A stretch of DNA of 64,000 nt from Pegea sp. RAD2-039 (GCA_034620365.1 JAQGEQ010000110.1:1-64000), one strand, 5' to 3'. Shown: positions 34,710 through 47,275, counted from the stretch's first letter. A program made the numbers and translations. Notes: a model not told the origin generated them from the sequence alone.

Positions 34710-34905
34710 TATTTATAGCTGTGGCGTTCAAGCTTTGAATAATTCTGTCGATCTTGCCACAAAAATGACATCATCAGTACCAATAGGACCCGAGATCAAC
34801 TGCTGCATCGGTAAAGCGTTTTTAAGTTGGAAGGATATTGCAGCAGATCGCTCCGAATGGCGCTCTCTACTCCGTAAACAACTGAATGGTAGAGAAAGAA
34901 AATAA
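34710..34905 (+). mobile_element. RTE-like LINE remnant with internal deletion (U3 copy)
   Basis: Translates identically to 4640-4833. Confidence 0.6.
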
Positions 34906-34909
34906 CTTC

Positions 34910-36000
34910 AATGAAAAAGAGAAAATCCTGAAAGCATTTAGTTCTTTTGCATCTCTCTGTTTTAGCTACTTGATGTTAGACTCGTTTTAAGTGACAGGAA
35001 GCTGAAAGCTTATATCTTGTCAGCTCATTGTCAATATCTTCATTTGTTAGGTCCTATTTGAACTTTTTATTGATCTCCTATTACAGATAGCTTTTGATTT
35101 TCATTTGTGAAGCAAACACATAATCTTATGTTGAGCTTTTAACTTGAACAAATCTGAAATTACCGTTTTATCTAATTTAATATTATTTATCATTATTATT
35201 TAATATCTTATATGTTTAGCGCCATGTGACAAATAATAAATTATACAGGTCTTATAGCGAACTCAGAATAATATGACTATAAAGAAAAAAGAGGTCACAT
35301 GTACCCTGACACATCATCAGTAGTTTGTAAAAAATAGAGACACTGCAATGACAAGCTTATGTAAGTTATAAAAAAGTTAGGAAACTAATAAGTTACAAAA
35401 TAAACAGAAACAATAGAGAAATTGTACTTGTTACTACATTACTCAGTCTGTAGTATCACATGATATCAACAGAAACTAAAATGGTACAAATTATTGAAGA
35501 AGAGTATTTAGATATATAGTAAAATCAAAACTGATAATTTTGATTCTTATTGCTATAAAACAACTGAATTAGCTTTCAGAAGACTTTAAGATAGTTTCAT
35601 CTTTGTTAAGCATAAATACCTACTAACCACAAGATTTGGAATAATTTTAAAATGTGAGCTTATATACACCTAGACAAGCTTATATTAGAAAAATGTTACG
35701 ATACCCACCAATTTTAAATAAATGCTCAACTATTTTATTAGAATAAAACTTTAGAAGTAATTATTATATTTTTTGATGGTTTTGAATGCTGAAACTTGAA
35801 ATTATCACGAGATCTACTTATTTCAACATTTCATTTAGTTAATAAAATCATTTACATACTTTTTCATAATGATACTCATCAAGCAACTTGCCTAAATTTT
35901 TAGTATAAATAAAGAGTTTAAAAAGTTTGAATTCAAAAGAAACAGATTTGATATAAAACCTTCAAATGAAAATTATCATTTACGTTAGAAAGGAAAAGTA
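34910..36000. other. Intergenic DNA with no feature seen
   Basis: Near-identical duplicate of 4840-5930. Confidence 0.5.
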
Positions 36001-36004
36001 GTAT

Positions 36005-36400
36005 GACCTGTTTTGGCCGAGAATGGTCAAGTTGTTTGACAGTGTAGAAGTTATGAAGATCCAGTTGTGACCATACATCAACACCCCATTCTCCACGCAA
36101 GCCAGCTGATGTAACAGAACAACAAAACTGATGCGGCTATGCCCAACTAGCGTTGCAGGAGCTGCCAGAACGGCACTGAATTCAGTGACAAACTGACTAC
36201 TCCGGCTTTAAATTCAGTTTTGCGTCTCCTAGAAGTATTGTCACAAAACAGACTAACAAAGTCCTTCTACCCGAGCCCTCTTATGGACGATTTATTTTCG
36301 CAAATATGAGTTCGCCTGAGCCAAAATCCAGGACCTTCTGCGTGTCAGACAGGTCTGATAACCGCCACAATATAGGGACAGACAAGTAGCAAAAAGAAAA
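36005..36400 (+). repeat. GC-richer dispersed repeat (U3 copy)
   Basis: Duplicate of 5935-6330 with a few substitutions. Confidence 0.5.
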
Positions 36401-36959
36401 TGTAGCAAATAGGCCATCAAGCAATTTTTTTTCTAGTTAGTTTTATTTGATAGTTAGATTAGATTAAATATTTTGTAAATTGTATTATCATTTTAAAAAA
36501 AGATTTCCTACTTTTGATTTAACATTTCTACTGGTTTTATAAATTTAGTTTTAATTTGAAAGAATCAACTAATATTCAATTGATAAGCTAAAATTTTTCA
36601 GATTATATTTAGAAAATTTTTTTAAAATACTTCAAATAATATTTAAAAACAGACATAAAAGTCATACTAACTTGTTTTATACTATTATCAATATTTTCAT
36701 TTATTTAAGTCTTTATATAAACTTGCTATTATGAAAAAATTGGATAGTTAAATAATAAAGATGTATTTACTTTCTTTCAAAATCTTATAAGAGTTATTAG
36801 AATTTTGTACAACAAAATCCTGTAAAAATTAGAAAAATATGTTTAAAACAAATATAAATAATAACATATAAATTTCTATAAAATCAAACTATATCATTGT
36901 TAAAGTAAAAATCAAATTAACTTTTATTTCAGTATTTTTCTGAGAAGCTATTATCAAAC

Positions 36960-38908
36960 ATGAAAAGTTTTTTGTTTAAGTTTTTTATTTGTTTCATTCT
37001 TATGAACCAAACATTAACTGTAGTCGGAGGTAAGAATTATTATTTAGTTTTATTACAAGTAAATAAATATATCATGAAAAAATAATATTCATTAATTCAA
37101 TAAAGCAAATAAAGCATCACTTTTGATATTCAAGAACTTATACCAGCTTTAATAGAGGAAATAATTTCTGAACTGATAATAAAATTTTAATATTTATAAC
37201 TTCAAAATACTATCTGCTTACTAAGAGTTGTAAACAAAAATAATTTCATATTCGATAAATCAAACCAATGTTTGTTTGAAAGATTGTTTTATTACTTTAA
37301 TATAAAACTCATTGCTAATTTCTTTAACACAGATGACCCAGATTGTGGTGATGGACAGTTCTTGGATCTTATATCTTATAGATGTGTATCTGGATGTGAG
37401 GAAGGACACCTAAAAATACAAATAGATCAATTCGCTGGTGTATGCTATCGTGAGTTTATTTTCAATTCAAATCTTTTATAAATCTATATAAGTTTAAAAA
37501 TAACGAAAAGGTTAAAATGATTCTAATAAAATGTTAATAAATTTCATTTAATATTTCAAAAGTCGTATAACTGATTGAAGTAAATTATATTGTTGAGTAA
37601 CATTTCGAAATCTACTCACAAGATGCTTAAACAACGAAATCAAACTATTTTTGGGTTTAATATTGAGATCTAAAAATGTATCCATAAAGCAACTACTTAT
37701 ATCGTTAGAAATGAGGAAAATTAATAATAGTAATAATATTGTCTTTTTAATAGCTCCCACGTTTAAAACTTAATTCTATCCTTTTCTTTCTACTTTGATT
37801 ATTAATACTTAAATTAATACCAAATCTCACAAAGCCCTCATTAAACGCTTATCATCAAAAGTTAAACGAATTGAATAGTTTAATGGAAGAAATAATAAAT
37901 TAGATTATCTTGTTTTCACTTACTTACTTTTTTCTTTTTAGCCTGCGAGTCACCTTGTAAGACATGTGAAGAAAGAACAGACTTTTGCTCAAGCTGTGAA
38001 GAAGGTTATACTTTAGAAAATATAGATTGTATTCAAACAAGTAAGAAGAATATAAATCTAAATATGAACTTATTTTAATTTCAAATAATTTTCTAAATAT
38101 TGAATCAAAACTCGGCGTAAAAATTTCTTTTAATTTCAGACCCGGACAACTCATCAGTGATTACCACCGAATGTGGGGATGGGATGTTTCGTGAAGTCGA
38201 TACTGGAAAATGTGTATCTAGGTGTAAGGAGGGATACCTAACCTTACAACCGATACAGAAACCTGGTTCATGTAGACGTAAGTTTATATGCTGATGATTA
38301 GAATTTCTTTTAAATATTTTTGAATTTACTTTTATCAAAAAATAGGACAACTGTTTCTAGAAAATGACCAATTTATTTTATGAGTAGTAACTTTTAAATC
38401 AAAATAAAAGGTCAAGTTTTGTCCATATTACAAGTTGCCTAAAGGAAAAAGTAGAACTATTACTTGTCCTAGACAAATTAACATATTACAAAATCATTTT
38501 GAAAGCTCACCTTCATTATCACTTTGAATGATGATGTCGTAAATTACCCTGAGTCATCATTAGCAGCTTCAATCTTAAAATATTATCATTAAAAATTCAA
38601 CATGATAATTTAGAAGATTGAATTTTACATTTTTATAAAGATAAATAGAAAAATTAATCGCAATATCTACTTTTTATTTTCTAGCCTGCCAGTCACCTTG
38701 TAAGACCTGCGAATTAAGAGTTGACGTCTGTATGTCGTGCGAAGAAGGTTATACTTCAAATGCTTGGGGTTGTTTGAAAACAAGTAAGTTGCTCATGAAC
38801 CCAAAAACCGATTTATTTCCAAGAAAAATGAATAAAATTTTAAGACTCTATTTGCAGCTCAACACTAAAACTAATTTTCTAATTTCAGACTCTGACAACT
38901 CTCAGTAA
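36960..38908 (+). CDS. Small secreted cysteine-rich protein, six exons (U3 copy)
   Basis: Exons 36960-37029, 37333-37449, 37942-38040, 38140-38277, 38685-38783 and 38889-38908 are the exact counterparts of the U1 gene, with all splice sites and phases kept. Coding differences are few: Leu to Phe in the leader and Leu to Ser at the start of exon 4; another change in exon 5 is silent. Both copies are therefore potentially active. The leader, the A-B-A-B cysteine modules and the polar tail are as described for 6888-8836. Function is not recognised. Confidence 0.75.
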
Positions 38909-39310
38909 ATATATAAGCTAGCTTATAAATCAACAGTATAGTAGCACTAATTAAACAGAAAAATGAAAAATGTAACAATAAATCGCTTACTGACGACTTA
39001 AGTTGATTTATCAGTTTGCTCTTTAATACAAAGTTTTTTGTCCAATAATAAAATAAACTTTTTAAAATTCTTAGCTTTGTTGTATCAAAAGTAACAAACA
39101 ATGAATTTGAAAATAATTTGTGAAATCAAAATATTCCATTTGCTACATTTAAATACAAAAGATATAAATTAATCAAAGATTATAAAAGTTCAAACATTTG
39201 ATATTTCTAATTATAGGTATAATATTTGATAATCTTTGTTGTTATAAATATTAATCACAGTTTAATTTATTTACATTTTTCTAATTTTTTTTACTTTTCT
39301 GTTGATATAG

Positions 39311-39339
39311 GAAACAAAAACTCGGATTACAGCTCTTAA
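39311..39339 (+). other. Possible alternative last exon (U3 copy)
   Basis: Counterpart of 9239-9267, with the same pyrimidine tract, acceptor and phase. Confidence 0.35.
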
Positions 39340-39659
39340 TCATTAAAAGTCTTGCAATTGATGCTTAAATCTTAGCAGCTGTTGTAGAAGGCGGAAAATT
39401 GTGTTCTTTGTAAAGCTGAATTTTTTCGTCTTTTCTTTTCTGGAATTTTCTTCAAGTTTTTAAACAAATAAATAATTTTCTAACAACAGTTTGTAGTTTT
39501 AATTTGTTGTTGTGATGTATTCTGATATCTGAGTATCATACTTTTCTTTGTTTGTGTTTCATCACACAAACTTTTAGAAATGATAATGACTTTGTAGCAA
39601 AGCTTTACTTCATTATAAATTAAACAAAAATCTTCAGTATTTACTAACATCCACTAACT

Positions 39660-40630
39660 AAGACTGTATAAGACTGAGTAAAAGCATTTGTAATCAAAAC
39701 CCTTGCTTTTTTACTATATATAGCCACAAATGAATAGCACCAAACGCCTTTATTGGCACCTTCCAATCTTTAGTTTGTAGTTTTCTTGACTTTAAAGTAC
39801 ATCTTAATACCATAAATTATAATATTCTATCTAGCTATAAACTTGTGGTTGGTACAGAATTGTCCGATCAATCAGTTGTACGACAAACAAAATAAAAAAC
39901 GCGACACGAAAGAGTATCAAGTATAAGAGGAAAACTAAAACGCAAAAAAAACAGAAGATTTTTTCAGTAGCGAGATTATCCCAAACTTCTTTTTTCACTT
40001 TGTTGCCGAACACTTCAGTTGTAGAGGCTTACCCTGACACTCCTGTTATTAGCTTGGATGCCTACTACCTTCACTGTGTCGGTCAAACTCATTTCATTCA
40101 TGATTGTTTCTTTTATTCTATCACCAATCATCTTATTATTCTTAACTTTTTACCTCCTTTGATAGTTTAACGCAATCGCCCCAAATCCTTGTTCCGTTGT
40201 TATAGAGATAAGATGTCGTATAAGCAAGTGGCTACACTTTCAAATCGATTTATTAATGGCGATATCTTTTTTCTCCACTGAGGGACATAACAACTTCAAC
40301 CCTTGTAACGTTATTGTCCGTTCCAGTTAAGCGTGACTACTACTGTTACGTCACTAGTATCGCATACCGCTACAAATAGTAAAGCTTCACCAATAGCGAG
40401 CTATAAGAGTTTCCTCAAAAATGATATTGCCAAAATGCACCAATGCATTCTTAATTGTTCTGCCATATCAGTCAGTACTTTTTGAAAAACAGTAATACCA
40501 ACTTCACAAGCCATAAACTCTTCGTTTTTCTCGGGTATGGTTTTTTTGGTGGTAGGCTCGTTTTAGGTCAGAAGTTATTTTAGGTAGTTTTAGGTAGAAA
40601 GCAAACAACTTCTTTGCTCTTTCATTTGTC
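39660..40630. other. Decayed stretch of unknown origin (U3 copy)
   Basis: Duplicate of 9600-10560, with no intact gene. Confidence 0.35.
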
Positions 40631-40753
40631 ATGTTAATTAAACGTTAAAAACAATAAATGAAAAATATTAAAACTAGTGATGGTTTAAAACTGTTACTTA
40701 AAGATTTATAAACAATAATAGAAAATAGAAAAAGATTTGACTATTCAAGTCAG

Positions 40754-40985
40754 AAATGTGAATACAATTACTTTCTTTAATAAATATATCATTGGTGTAA
40801 TTTTGCAAATATAAAATACTTATTTTCAGGTTTGAATAGAAACCAAATCGAATAAAAAGTACATCTGTTATAGCAGGCTGCAACTGAAAAGTTAATTTCA
40901 AACATTTCTCTTTGTTGTTCTTCTACAAAATATTCAGAATATTTCTTTAAATTTTCTGTTGAGCGCTATACTATAGAAATATATA
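40754..40985. other. U3-specific segment where U1 carries the CDK5-like gene
   Basis: The duplicates diverge after 'gactattcaagtca' and re-join at 'aagcaatagcttgaaag'. U1 has about 1.5 kb here, including the kinase gene; U3 has about 230 bp of unrelated sequence with no gene. Confidence 0.6.
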
Positions 40986-41089
40986 AGCAATAGCTTGAAA
41001 GATAAAATAAAGATTAAAATAGAAATAAAAGTAGTTAAAAATTATCTTCATAAATCTTAGCTTAAAAACATATTTTCACGCACTTATTA

Positions 41090-41469
41090 CTTATTATTAG
41101 TTGACAATTATTTGTTGCCAGGTCTTACTTCCATAGGCGAAGACGAATCAAGCCCTGGACCACCTATAAGTACAATTGCGAATGAGGATACTGGATGTTA
41201 TCTTTCGCCACCACCACTGTAGGACTGTTAGAGGTGTATGTTGGCCACCATACTATCCTCATACATGGTCAAGACTGTGATAAAAGTGGAAAGTAGCGTG
41301 AGCTGAACTCTATTCTGCTGCTGACTCACACAATTTAGTATCCTGGAAATTAGTATCATCGCCCGAAAGGTCGAGAAATTGAATCTTATGATGGCGGTGT
41401 TCGAGCCCACACCGAATGTAGTAGCAGCTGATCGCCTTGAACTCCAGTTTATCTCATCTCAACTTAATA
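41090..41469. repeat. Moderately GC-rich stretch (U3 copy)
   Basis: Duplicate of 12310-12690; its end marks the LINE insertion site. Confidence 0.4.
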
Positions 41470-41651
41470 TATTATTTATTTATTTATCTATTTATTTATT
41501 TATTTATTACAATAAATGTGAAGGAGGGTGCCTAAAGAGAGCACCTCTCGCTAACACACATTCTCACAAATTAGATCTATTTGACGTGTAAACGAAAAAG
41601 TATATGACAATGAAGAATTGCACAGAATCATAGTATTGTAAAAATTAAAAT

Positions 41652-44600
41652 TCACAGTTTAGAAATGGCAATGTTGGCGATGTTATAACAATTCAGCTTT
41701 TTCTTGAACAGCATAAGTGATTTTGACATGACAATCTCTGATGGCAGATTGTTCCATGTACTGATTGTGCGGTATGAGAAAAAACTTAATCTGGTTAACG
41801 TTGCTGGTGGAGTGGGCTTATTAAGATGTAATTTATGTCTTCTAAGTTGATATAACTTGAGGGAGGGACTAATGGAGAAAAAGTCATCAAACTGAAGATC
41901 AATTAGGTTGTGAATAATTTTAAAAATCAGAATAAGGTCGTATTTAATTCTTCGGATTTCCAAAGTATCTAGATTGAAGAAGCTGAGACGATGCTTATAA
42001 CTCTCGTATTTGATATTAAGTTTCCTGCAAACCAATCTCGTAAATGTTGCCTGAACAGATTCGATTTTTCTGATATCACCAACTTGATATGGCATCCATG
42101 CACTGACATTGTATTCAAGAATAGGGCGTATGTACAGTTTCAAAAGGTTGACGAAAAACCATGGATCTTTAGAATTAAAAGTCTTTATGATGAGGTGGAG
42201 AAGCCTGATAGATTTTCCAAAGATTCTGAAAACATAACTGTGCCATTTGAAGTCAGATGTCAGAGTAATGCCGAGGTCTATGACTGAGGATACTCGTTCA
42301 AGAATAGATCCATTGATGTAGTATTGGTTGCTGAAGTTGGCAGCTGGCTTACGGGAGAATGTTATAACTTCAGACTTTGTTGGCTGGATTTTAAGTTGCC
42401 AATTCGCAGACCAGTTTTCTACAATATTTAGTGCAGTTTGGAGTTTTGAGTGAGAACCAGATAATAGCTTGATGTCGTCTGCATACACAAACACACTGAC
42501 ATTGTCTACTGTTATTAGTCTTCTGATGAGGTCTTCAATGAAAATCAAAAAGAGAAGTGGACCCAGGACGGAACCTTGAGGAACGCCGCTGGTGACTTTA
42601 CTAGGAGTAGATAAAGATCTTTCTACACGGGTTCGTTGGGTTCTACCTGATAAGAAATCTTCAATCCATTTTAAGATAGAGTTGCTGATTTTTATGTTTT
42701 TCAATACAGTAATGAGCTTGTTGTGTGGAACAGAATCAAAAGCTTTAGCAAAATCAAGGTATATGATGTCACATGGAGTATTACTTTCGTAATGAACTGT
42801 AAGCTCATTGAAAAAATTGAGATGTTGAGTCAAAGAAGATCTTTGCTTAACAAAGCCATGCTGGACATCAGATATTAGATGATGCTCCGTCAAATGGCTA
42901 GTTATATGGTTGTGAATGATGTGTTCTTGAGTTCTGCAGATAACCGAAGTCAGCGAAACTGGTCTGTAGTTAAGTGCAGTGTTTCTGGGACCCTTCTTAT
43001 AAATTGGAGTAATAATAGCATTCTTCCAAATTTGTGGAAGTCTTCCCCGCTTAAGAGTCATGTTAAAGAGTAGCGATAAGGGTAGCGCTAAAGAAGAAGT
43101 ACTTTTTCTTAAAAACAAAGCTGGGATTTGATCTGGGGTGTTGGAAACTGTTGATTTTAGAGAAGAAATAGCCTTAGATACTATATCAGCTGTTATGTCT
43201 AGATCTACCATCTCAGAGATATTTGAAAGGATATTGGAGTAGGAAATAGTAGGAGTATTGCCATCATCGGTTATAAAAACCTTTTCAAATTGTTTGTTTA
43301 GCAATTCAGCTTTATTCTTTGGTTCCATCACCAGCTGATTAGCGTTATCAAGCAAGGGAGGTAGATGAGATCTCACCTTAAGCTTGTGATTAATGAAGCC
43401 AAAAAACGTTTTCTTGCTAGGTGAATATAAGATTGCACTTTCTTTTCCTAAATAGAAGCTATAAACTGATTTCTTGTAGACTAGACAAAGATCTTTGTAT
43501 AGAGGTTTGATGGAAGGATCTGCTTTAGTTTGTTTGTATAAGAGGTTTTTCAAATGCTGTAAATTCCTTAAATATCTTGGCAAGTGTGGTTTTTTGTTGA
43601 CTCTATATAAAGGTATGAACTTTTTAATTGACTCATTAACAATGTTAGTAAACCTCGAGTAGATATCATTGATGTCTTCGGTAGAGTTGAAAACAGAAAT
43701 CCAGTCAACACCTGATAAAAACTTGTTTATACTGTTATAATTTCCACGATAAAAGTTCCGTATGCTTGGAGTTTTAACGTTCGTAGAAAAAGTTTGATGG
43801 AGCTTGAATTCAATCATGTTGTGATCGCATGTCAGAGCAAAAGGTTCCTTTTGATCAACGTAGATAACGTTCTCAGGTTTTGATGTGATGAGAAGATCCA
43901 AAGTATTAACACTAACTTGGGTTGGAAAAGTAACCATCTGAGATAGATTATTGGCATCAAGGAAGTTTACAAAGACATGACTCAGATTGGCTAAATTAGT
44001 TTTGTCTTCATTCAAATTAAACATTTTTCCATTGAATGCTAAATTTGGGTTATTCCAATCAATTCTACTAAAATTAAAATCCCCAAGAATATAGATCTCA
44101 GGACAAACTAGGCTTTTCAGAACCTTCAATAAGGCCTTAATAGTAACATCATCGTTAACTTTAGACGGTGGTAGGTAGGTACATATAAAGCGGGAAAACT
44201 TAGACTTTGAGTAATGAAAGTAATTGAAAGCAATAATCTCAAATCCTGGGCAGTCCATGGTATTTATCTTAATTCTTGAAATCATAGGTGCCAGTGATGT
44301 TTTATAGATTACACAAACACCGCCGCCTCTATCAAACAGTCTGTCACAGCGCAAAGCACGAAAAAGATCACTGTCATCCAGAAAGGAGTCAGGATAAAAG
44401 GGTTTCAACCAAGTTTCGGTAATGAAAACAAATGTAAAATCTTGAGAAAGCAAAAGAGCTTTCAATTCGAAAATTTTGTTGACAATTGACCGTGCGTTGA
44501 AAAACATACCTAATATAATAGAAAAATTGTCTTTTTGACACTTGTAAGATTTGGTGGTAGGCTTCTGTGTACTGGTATCTTGAGCTGGAAGCATAGTATT

Positions 44601-44702
44601 AATAATTTTGTGCGAAGAGAGGTTGAATAAGGATGATGTGGGTCCAGTGGTTATTTTGCACTTCCGTTTTTTGAAAAGACCTTCACAATCTTTAAAGCCC
44701 AT
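41652..44702 (-). CDS. LINE ORF2: endonuclease and reverse transcriptase
   Basis: A 1016-residue protein. The N-terminal APE-like endonuclease shows MFFNARSI, then ITETWL, YLPPS, ILGDFNF and TCDHNM, in the expected order. The reverse transcriptase follows with LNYRPVSLTS, YLDFAKAFDSVPH, GVPQGSVLGPLLFLIFI and the catalytic YADD at residues 740-743. The C-terminal part has WMPYQVGD and a conserved IE..Q..FTR region. The ATG at 44702 lies inside the end of ORF1, in another frame. It makes and integrates cDNA of its own RNA by target-primed reverse transcription (family knowledge). With no stop or frameshift seen, it may be recently active. Confidence 0.9.
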   Translation of the reverse strand: MGFKDCEGLFKKRKCKITTGPTSSLFNLSSHKIINTMLPAQDTSTQKPTTKSYKCQKDNFSIILGMFFNARSIVNKIFELKALLLSQDFTFVFITETWLKPFYPDSFLDDSDLFRALRCDRLFDRGGGVCVIYKTSLAPMISRIKINTMDCPGFEIIAFNYFHYSKSKFSRFICTYLPPSKVNDDVTIKALLKVLKSLVCPEIYILGDFNFSRIDWNNPNLAFNGKMFNLNEDKTNLANLSHVFVNFLDANNLSQMVTFPTQVSVNTLDLLITSKPENVIYVDQKEPFALTCDHNMIEFKLHQTFSTNVKTPSIRNFYRGNYNSINKFLSGVDWISVFNSTEDINDIYSRFTNIVNESIKKFIPLYRVNKKPHLPRYLRNLQHLKNLLYKQTKADPSIKPLYKDLCLVYKKSVYSFYLGKESAILYSPSKKTFFGFINHKLKVRSHLPPLLDNANQLVMEPKNKAELLNKQFEKVFITDDGNTPTISYSNILSNISEMVDLDITADIVSKAISSLKSTVSNTPDQIPALFLRKSTSSLALPLSLLFNMTLKRGRLPQIWKNAIITPIYKKGPRNTALNYRPVSLTSVICRTQEHIIHNHITSHLTEHHLISDVQHGFVKQRSSLTQHLNFFNELTVHYESNTPCDIIYLDFAKAFDSVPHNKLITVLKNIKISNSILKWIEDFLSGRTQRTRVERSLSTPSKVTSGVPQGSVLGPLLFLIFIEDLIRRLITVDNVSVFVYADDIKLLSGSHSKLQTALNIVENWSANWQLKIQPTKSEVITFSRKPAANFSNQYYINGSILERVSSVIDLGITLTSDFKWHSYVFRIFGKSIRLLHLIIKTFNSKDPWFFVNLLKLYIRPILEYNVSAWMPYQVGDIRKIESVQATFTRLVCRKLNIKYESYKHRLSFFNLDTLEIRRIKYDLILIFKIIHNLIDLQFDDFFSISPSLKLYQLRRHKLHLNKPTPPATLTRLSFFSYRTISTWNNLPSEIVMSKSLMLFKKKLNCYNIANIAISKL

Positions 44703-45646
44703 GGTGGACCTCGAACTTTGTATTTGAAATCAGTTGGTTGCTCTTTCTGATTTCGGCTGTACGCCTCTTTTAGAAGACGCTTATTTTCTGAGCGATCATC
44801 TTCACACATATCATGTGCTACTCTGATGCCCTGGAATTTTTCGTCCTGCTTAAGCTTATACAGCTTAGCAAGAAACTTACGTTTGTCCCATCTTTCCTGA
44901 AAGGACACTTTTAACGGTCTTTTATGATTTGATCTTTTTGCCCCGAGTCTGGTCATTGAAACTTTTGGAGCGTCCACAAAACCAAGGCTTTGAGTGCTCA
45001 TTTGATTAAAAGTCTTGATGTCATCGTCTTTATCAGTCTCGGAGACACCAAAGATGATGACATTGTTTTCTCTATCCTCCCGGTCCAGAGTAAGTTTTTT
45101 GTGCGTGTCAGTAACCTTCCTGGCAAGAAGTTGCACCACGCTAGTATTTTTTTCGGATCCAGAATTACCAACAACTGAGGCCCATGTGAGAGGCTTCTTT
45201 GTGGAGGCATCCAGTTCATCCATAGATTTTGATAAGATAGAAATCTTTTCATTGATTTTGGCAACATCGTTGCCAATTTCGGATTTTAATTTGGCCAATT
45301 CAGTGGATATGGTGTTGCTGATGTCGGACAATAAGCTTTTGTTAGTGTTGGACGAGGTAGTTGTTTTGTCCATAGATCTACATTTAATGCAGAACCAACA
45401 AAATCCCACTTGCTGCATTTTATTATTTTCAAATATATCATATAATTTTTTATTCACATCACTACAAGTGAGGTGAAACCTAGAAAGGCATTTGATGCAA
45501 TCTATTGCCATATCTTCACCAGAGCAAGTTTTGTTACAAGCTTGGCAATTGCCATTGCAAGCTTGTTTTGAAGAACTTGGTTTGCTTGGGTTTTTTGGAG
45601 CTTTTGACCGCAAGGTCCTGCCATTTGTATCTACCATAGTTTCCAT
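44651..45646 (-). CDS. LINE ORF1: PHD-finger RNA/chaperone-type protein
   Basis: A 331-residue protein. Near the N-terminus a C4HC3 pattern is visible: C34-x2-C37, C50-x2-C53, H58, C61 and C83-x2-C86, as in PHD-type zinc fingers of CR1/Jockey-group ORF1 proteins. A helix-prone segment (about 95-150) follows, then NVIIFGVSETD, the usual first strand of the ORF1 RNA-binding domain, and a basic C-terminal part. It overlaps ORF2 by about 50 nt. Confidence 0.85.
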   Translation of the reverse strand: METMVDTNGRTLRSKAPKNPSKPSSSKQACNGNCQACNKTCSGEDMAIDCIKCLSRFHLTCSDVNKKLYDIFENNKMQQVGFCWFCIKCRSMDKTTTSSNTNKSLLSDISNTISTELAKLKSEIGNDVAKINEKISILSKSMDELDASTKKPLTWASVVGNSGSEKNTSVVQLLARKVTDTHKKLTLDREDRENNVIIFGVSETDKDDDIKTFNQMSTQSLGFVDAPKVSMTRLGAKRSNHKRPLKVSFQERWDKRKFLAKLYKLKQDEKFQGIRVAHDMCEDDRSENKRLLKEAYSRNQKEQPTDFKYKVRGPPWALKIVKVFSKNGSAK

Positions 45647-46014
45647 GATAGATTTTTAGTAACTCCCACCAAAGTATGAAATTTATGAGTCAGATAAATG
45701 TATGTGATATGTATATAAATAAATATATAAACAAATATACCAAGTTAATAAAATATAATAAATAATAATAAATAAATACACCACAAAACTTAATCACAGC
45801 TTATTAGCAGTTATTCAAATAGAGTATATAGAAATTGAAGATGATAAAAAGTCCAAATTGATTTCTAATCCAGATATGATCACAAAAAATATACAAATCC
45901 TTTACTGAAAACAGTTTTATCAAAGCTTATAAGCAATATCAGAACAAATTTGTTATCCTAACAACCTATAACCTGAATAACCTTATTCAAATAGAATGAA
46001 TTCTAATTTCAATT

Positions 46015-46920
46015 AGAAATCTATCCTTCTGTTTCAACTTCTTAAATTATTTGAAATGTTGAACGGATTGAAAAAATCAAATCAAAAAATTAGTAAAAAA
46101 ACGATTTTGGCAATTGGTATAAAAAGCGAAATGTAGAAGTCACAAAATTTGAAACTGACTTTTGCAGATGTAAAAGTTTGAAAGAGTAGTTATAAAAAAG
46201 GAAAAAAAAAACAATACAACAATAAAATCGAGTTTATCAAACCTTAAAACTGTCATGAGAGTTAATATTAGTACAAATTATTTACACTTGAACTCAGCAA
46301 TCAATCTCATATGACAAGATTCTGTTATCAGCCATCATTATATCAAAAACAATGAAGCATAAATCTGAATCTTAAAAGTAGATCTTTTTAAACATTTGTA
46401 AGGTGCTTTCTCGTTGATAACTAGTAGCTCCATAACTTAAACTAATTGGTAAATATTTACGACTACAGCTATCTCAGTAGAAAGTTGATACAACTGTTTA
46501 TATCTAAGAAGGCACATCCATTTTACCATTCAATATTGTTAAATCAATCATTGCGAAAGCATATTAAAATCAACTTATCTTACATGTTGGAGTCCATTTA
46601 TTACAAAAAAAAACTTTTCCACATTGAAAGGACATCTTAGTTGAATGAGTGAAGCACTTTTCAAATTAAAAGCATATGTACAATAAGTTCACACAAATTG
46701 TTTAAAAATGTTCTATGTTAAAAAAAGAAGTCTATTTTATGTACATTTGAAAGTGTACTGTATATTATTATTACTAAGCTATGTTTGTTTACCTAATTTT
46801 GTAAAAAAAGCTGTTAAACTGTTTCAAAGGTAATATAAGTGCAGGTTAGTATTGATTTATTAATAAAGATTTGGATTTACTACAATATATATTTAAATAA
46901 TAAGATAAGTGCTGATACAT
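46015..46920. other. Intergenic DNA matching U1, with a 145-bp extra segment
   Basis: Homologous to 12695-13430. About 145 bp at 46268-46412 are absent from U1. No gene is seen. Confidence 0.45.
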
Positions 46921-47275
46921 TACAAATGTCACAGCAGCAGAACACAAGGTAGTATGACCAGAGATTCATTTATAGATTGATTACCATTATCAGAGATAAG
47001 GCAACGGTTGCTAAAGCACAACAATTTAAGAGTGAAAGAAGCCTTTCATATAGCAATGACACTTGGAGGTGCCCGACAGAAAAATAATGCTTTGGTGCCA
47101 TCACATGGCTCAAAACAACAGGAGAAACAGTAAATTCAATAAAACTTAAGGATGAGGACTAAGCAAAAGTAGCGGCCATAAAGAGAGCTTTAAATGTGGA
47201 GGTAGCAAGCCTCATGGTTTTAGAAAATTTCGAGCTGGATCAAGCATATGTTTCAAATGTAGGGAATTTCTTAAG
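46920..47275 (+). mobile_element. Gag-like retroelement relic (U3 copy)
   Basis: Duplicate of 13440-13830, with the same frame breaks. Confidence 0.4.

Larger units (their letters stand above)
41470..46014 (-). mobile_element. Full-length CR1/Jockey-like non-LTR retrotransposon
   Basis: An element of about 4.5 kb interrupts sequence that is continuous in U1 (near 12690), so it inserted after the duplication or was lost from U1. The minus strand carries ORF1 and an overlapping ORF2, both intact, then a short 3' UTR and an (ATAA)n-type tail (about 41470-41510). No clear target-site duplication is seen. Two overlapping ORFs, a PHD-like ORF1, an APE-type endonuclease and a microsatellite tail fit the CR1/Jockey group; the exact clade is not settled by eye. 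Confidence 0.85.

Noticed and set aside
41991-45476. Several plus-strand frames of 60-150 codons
   Set aside because: They are antisense shadows of the LINE ORF1 and ORF2.
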